From Furfurilactobacillus entadae (lineage in GTDB: Bacteria; Bacillota; Bacilli; Lactobacillales; Lactobacillaceae), in NCBI RefSeq assembly GCF_045862745.1, contig NZ_BQXN01000011.1, positions 1 to 64,000 on the forward strand: a stretch of DNA of 64,000 nt, in the 5' to 3' direction. Within the stretch, counting starts at the first letter, position 1, and each line of letters starts with the position of its first letter. The position numbers and the translations under genes are program-made. Positions 15,001 to 21,000 of this stretch are shown here, piece after piece. The notes below the pieces were generated by a model, which saw only the letters and a program-made list of their open reading frames with translations, did no database searches and was not told the origin of the DNA.

Positions 15001-18000
15001 TGGCCGAAGGCCAAAGAGTCCTTGCAGCATAACCAATGCTAACAATGGAAGGCCGGTCAACATGCTTAAGATAAGATGATTCAGTAACGAGTTCACGAGT
15101 GTTAACAACAATGTGTTAAAGGCGTGACGGACGGCACGAATCAACCATAGAACTTGTGCGCCCAGTAATAATGGGACAAATCCAAGTAATGGTAGTAATG
15201 ATAACCACTTGAAACCAAGTGGTAACAAAGCGTGGTTCAATAACGTTGCTGCTAGTAATGCGATTGGAAGACCAAATAAAGGTAAACCAGTCAGCAGGCC
15301 TTCATGAATCAAAGCATGAAGAGCGCGTGGGAGCAAAGTTGCTAAGAGACCACCGATTAGAAAGGCAGGAAGCCAAGCTAATGCACGATTTAAGAGCAAC
15401 AATGCAGGAACTAACAACAAGGTGGAAAGAATCCGACCAGGAATGAGGCCCAGTAAAACGTTCGCAATGAACGTGAATGGGCTAACAAGTGGTAGGAGAA
15501 CAGCTAAACTAAGCAGCACGCCAAGTGGCAGCAATACGTTCAGTAAAAGCTGGACGGGTACGCCAACCAAGAGATCATTAAGCATGTTAAGTGCGGCAAA
15601 CGTACCTAAAACGCTAAACAGTCCAAATGGTAAGGCTAAGAACAACGTGCTCAAAGTGTGAGCCAATCCGCGAATAGCGAAGTGAACTAACGTAGCAAGT
15701 TGCATAGTAAGTCGTTGCAGAAGCGCCAGTGTCAAAGGCAACAGACGGTTACCTGCAACGACTAAGGCGAAGCTGCCCAACAAGTTGTTTAAGAACCGTA
15801 CAGGACGAATTCCGAACAACAAGAAAGGAACAGCAAGGAAGTTAATTGCTGTGCGACCAAGGAGTCGTGCGATCTGGCTACCAATTAAGGCAGTCAAAGC
15901 ACCGAGCAAGGCGGTGTTCAAAGCATGGATGGCACCATTAAGGAACCAAAGAGCCTGAGTAGCAAGCACAGCAAGGAGTGGTAAACCAGCCAACCACTTC
16001 AAGCCAAGAGGCAGGAAGAACCGGCCAAGGAAGGCGTGAAGTAAGGCAGGTAAGAAGCTACCAAAGAGTGGTAAGCCAAGGAGCAAACCATGAACGAAAA
16101 TCGCGTGAGCTAAACGAGGCAAGAGCGTTGCAAGACCGCCGACCAAGGCGCCAAGTAACGGACTAACGAGTAAGTTCAACAGGTGTAAGGCAGGTGTGAC
16201 AAGCAATGCTTGGAGCGCACGGGTCAAAACGCCAAGGTTGATCAACGTTAATGGGAAGAGCAACGCATTAAGCAATGGTAAGGCTAACCGCGCCATCAAG
16301 AAGGTTGCTAACGGCAACAAGAGGTTTAGAACCAATTGAAGCGGAATCCCGATGAATAAATCAGCTAAAAGCTTGCGAAGTGCGTTTAAGGCGATCAACA
16401 ACGGCAAGCCGAAGTTAAGGCCGTTAATCAGGTTCCCCAGTGGGTTTAAGAGGTTTGGCAAGGCCAAAGCCAGACCACCGAGTAATGGCAAACCAATTCC
16501 AAGGAGATCCAATAAACCATTATTCAAGAAACGGAGACCGTTTAAGGCAGCTAAGCCAAGGAGAACAGGAATGGCAGGTAAGGCTGCTAAGAAAGCAGCG
16601 ACAGGTAAGCCAATCAAGCCAGGCAAGAGCAAAGCAGCAAGTAATAATGGAATGGAAACAAGCAAGAAGACTGGTAAACCAAGCAAGAGCGCTAAACCAT
16701 CACCCAAAAGACGTAAAGGTACGGCAAAGAGTGCTGGTAAAATACTGTTTAACAGGTACAACAATGGTGAAGTCAATAAAGCCAACCCATTGGATAACCC
16801 CTGCCCAGCTGCACCTAACGCTTGTAATAAGGTCAGTGGCAGGATAGCCAAACTAATGGCCATGAAGACTAATGGCAAGAGTAAAACAGTCTTTAATAGA
16901 GGATCAATCACAAGGTTCTTGAAGAAACTCAAAGCCAGTAAGAGCAAAGGCGCATTAAGAGCAACAAGAGGAGCGATGAACCAGAATGGAACGGTAGCCA
17001 AGGCCAGAGCGGCAAGAAGGCTACGTAATAGAACACCACCAAGCGTCAGCAAGCCGGCGTTAAAGGCAGTGAGAGCCAAAATTCTCAGACCCGAGGTCAG
17101 GCCGTTGAGAAGCGCCCTCCCTGGTTCAACAAGAAACGGCAGGACAACGTTCAGCAGCGCAAGCGGTGCAAGTAATAAGGCACCAAGTCCGCTGGCTAAC
17201 TTAACTGCAGGACGCGTTACAAGGACTAATGGCAAGATTGCTAAAGCACCGGCCAAAAGTGGTAACAAGCGGTTAGTCAACATTCGTAATGGAATCTGAA
17301 TCAAACCATCGTTTAGGACACTTAACCCAGTCAACCCAAGGGCCAACAATGGGATCCAGCGCAAGACTGGCAGTCCAATCCACAATGGTGTTGTTAATAG
17401 TAGTCCGCCAACTAATAAGGTCTTGATGATTGCTTTGATTGCATATTTCAGCAAACCGTTAATCCCAAGGGCAACGCGCAATGCGATGCTCAAGTTGATT
17501 GCTGTAAGGAGTGCAAGCCCCCAAGCAACAATCCGGGGAGCAATCATCGAAGCCAGTAGCAGCGGTACCGTGATTAACGCGGTACCGGCAGCGGCGGCAA
17601 CGGTGGCTTTAACTGGAGCGGCAACAAGTTTGGTGATGGTTGTCATCAAGCTTGTCACTGCTGCGGTCAAAACGCCCCCGAGCAGGAATAATGGCAAAAG
17701 CAAACGATTCGAAACTTTACGAAGTGTTGGCAATGCTAGCAGTAATGTGCCAGCAATTAAGTTTACAACTGGTAAGAATAAAGCCAAACCAGTTGGGATT
17801 AGCATTAAGCCACCCAATAAGCCACGACCAAGACGTGTCAATAGACTTGGGAAGACAAATCTCCGCAAGCCACCAACAAGCATGGCAAGGCTAATTGGAA
17901 TGAACGCTAATACTGTCAGCAGAAGTGCAACGCCCCAGTTAAGCAGTTGCGGTTTCAACGTTGCGTTAGCAAGGTTAAACAAGCCGTTTAATCCCATAAC

Positions 18001-21000
18001 ACTGGTTAAAATCACATTTGTAACTGTTGCAGCAGCAACAACTGGTAAAATCACCTTAATGCCCGCCTTCACTGCACTGATCAAGTCACCCATCACCTTC
18101 AATGGAAGGAAGAAGCGACGTAAGAACCAGCCAGCTAGAGGTAGCAACAGCGTGAAGAATAAAATCAAACGTGCAATGCTTGGTAATGCAAACCAGGCGG
18201 CAGCTGTCACGCCAACAAAGGCGATGCGCAGTGCGGCTTTAATCGCATTAACAATTGAATCAAACGCATTCAAACCAAGGCTAAACATCCGGGTCAGTGC
18301 ATTCATTGCGGCAAACGCAAGTAATGACAATCCGACTGGTTTTAGCAAGTTAGCCACGCCAGCAAGCAGTGTTAGTGGTAAAGCTAATACTGGTGCTAAC
18401 AGTGCGGCTTCTAATCCATGACGAAGCATGCGTAATGGTGTGTTCAATAAGAACGCCCCGAAACCTAATGCGAGTGGTGCTGCCAATAATACTGCTGGAA
18501 TAGCTAATAATACAGCTGGAACAGCAAGTAAGAATGGTAGTGCCAATGCACCAAGTAAGCCTGCAACGGCTAAGATTGGCTTGATCAATATCGTGTTTAT
18601 AACACCAAAATTAATCGCAGTAAGTCCAATTAAGGCAGTATTGATTACTGTTTGAACAGCCAATTGAACAAGTACTGCATTACGAATAATGCGGCCTAAG
18701 TTCAGAACAGCAAGAGCACCTAAAGCAATTGGCAAAGCTGCAACGTTAAATAAGGTAATCGGTAATAATACCAATGCTGGTAGTAACAATGGCAACAATA
18801 ATGGTAAACCAGCAAATAAAATTGGTAATGCTAGTGGAGCAAGCACGCCAACAAATAGTGGCAATGCCAAAGGCAGTAGCAAACCAAAAGCGGGCATTAA
18901 TAATAAATTACCCAATAGCGGTAACACGGGCAGTGCCATCAAAATAACTGGCAAAATCAAAGCAACTGGAACAACAACCGTCAAAGCTTTGAGTGCGCCT
19001 GGTAATAAGCGTGCTCCCAGTGACTTCAAGCCATTCCCTACTTTAGATAATTGTTGCCCGAGTGATTGTACCCAAGCCCCTAACTTATTGCCGACAGCGC
19101 TAAACAACTTACTTAAGTCAAAGTTACCGCCCATTAACCCCGTTAGGAAGTTTTTGATGGGTGCTAACGCATTGTTGATCGAGTCAATAATTGGTTTCAG
19201 CGTCGTGCTGACGTTGTTAATGAAACCTGCGACTGTGGTGTAGATCTTATACAATGGTGAGTTTTGTAAGTTAGTTACGTTAATTGCCGAATCAAATGCA
19301 CCAGGTGTCATACTCTGACCCAATGCACTCATAATTTGCGTTGCTTGCGCGGTCGTCCCGTCAAAATTAAGGTCTGCATAACGACCTGTTGTTAACGGAA
19401 TCCGGTATAACCAGTGTTGGTTTGCGGAATTGTTGGCCAATTGGCTACTCAAATTATTCAAGATCCATGGCAATTCTGCAAGAATCTCTTGTTGTTCAAC
19501 AGAAGTTCCAGCAGCTGCCAACTTGTTAAGTTGACTCTGAATTTGATTAAACAAAGCGTTACTATCATCGCTAGAGTTTTGCGTCGTTGCGGTGGTGGTG
19601 TTAGTAGTCGTTGCCCCATCTTTGTTGCCATTCTTAGCTTGCTTAAATGCGTCTAAGAACGTCTTCCAAACACTTTGCGGAGCCGTTGCTGCTGGTGCCA
19701 TGATTGTACCAGCAGGCGTTGTTGAATCATTCGTAAATGTTATCGCCAGGTGTGAAAACAGGTTTGTGAATGCATCTGCTGCAGACATTGATTGATTCCC
19801 TGCCGTCTTTTGGTAGTCAGCATAAACCTTTGACTTCCGCAGAACAGAGATGTCTTCAGCCTGATCAAAGTCACCAGGTTTGAGTTGACCACCAAAACTC
19901 TTCAGAATTTGGTTGATCTCATCACTAGTGCCATCAATCGTGACTAATGCGTTTTGACCAGTGGCAAGTGGTACTGAGTAGTACCAAACTTGGTTCGTCT
20001 TTCCCGCATTAATGTCTGTTGCAATGTTATTCAGGACCCCAGGCCAGGCCTTAACAATCTGGGATTGCTCGGCGTCGTTAAACTTACCGTTAGTCAATCC
20101 GTCGATTCGGCCCTGAATGTGCGTAAACAAATCTTCCTGATCGTTAGACGGTTGGTTCGTTTGATTACTGTTATCACCGTTCTTTGAAGCGGCAATCTGT
20201 TGATCAAGCGTCGTCTGAGGGTCGGAAACAGTTGGTTCCGGTGTGGTAACAACTGTGTGGCCATTCTGATCAGTATTAGCAACGTAATCCTGGTTCGGCG
20301 TTACAGTTGCTGATGGTGATGATGACGATGTAGTTGAATCAGTTGATGGCACGGTCGTCGTGGTGGACGGTTGTGTCGTCGCGGTTGTAGCAGCCGGTGT
20401 CGTCGGTTGAGAAGTGGTGTTCTCGCTCGTTGATGTGGTTGTTACAGGTGTGGCAGGTGTCTGCGTTGACGTCGGCGTAGTTGGTGCCGGTGTCGCTGTG
20501 ACTGGTGCCGTTTGTGAAGCAGAAGCAGTTGTTTGTGTTGCTGGTGCTTTTGTCGTGCTTGTAGCAGGCGTTGTGGTGGACGACTGCGTTGGTTGCGTTG
20601 CTGTTGCAGGTGCCGTAGTAGCTGGTGTCGTTGGCTGAGAAGTGGTGTTCTCTGTCGTTGACGTTGACGCTACAGGTGCAACAGGTGTCGCAGTTGTTGT
20701 GGTACTTGTACTTGTATCTGTAGTTGTTTTTGTTTGAGTTGCTGATTGTTGCGTGGTAGCTGCACTTGTCGTGGCAGCTGGTGACGGTTTGTTGGGCGCA
20801 CTCGTTGTCACGTTGTTCAGTGAACTTGCTTGACTGGCGTCTTGGCCGGTCTGCGTTGTTCCTGGCGTGATCGTTGTGTGGTCCATAATCTTATCGATTG
20901 CTTGCTGGGCCGTCATTTGCTGCTGATTTTGTGACGCCTGTTGCTGTTGTTGCTGTTGTGCTGGTTGAGCACTTTGCTGAGGCGTCGTCGATTGAGCAGC

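Noticed and set aside
23..18655. Many long plus-strand reading frames (for example 4400-6049, 549 codons; 16352-17299; 17423-18421) rich in Asn, Lys, Ser, Gly and Pro
   Set aside because: They are antisense to the giant gene. Its bias for Leu, Pro and Gly codons removes stops on the opposite strand. The frames are broken into pieces in changing frames, most lack ribosome binding sites, and their composition is just the complement of hydrophobic codons.
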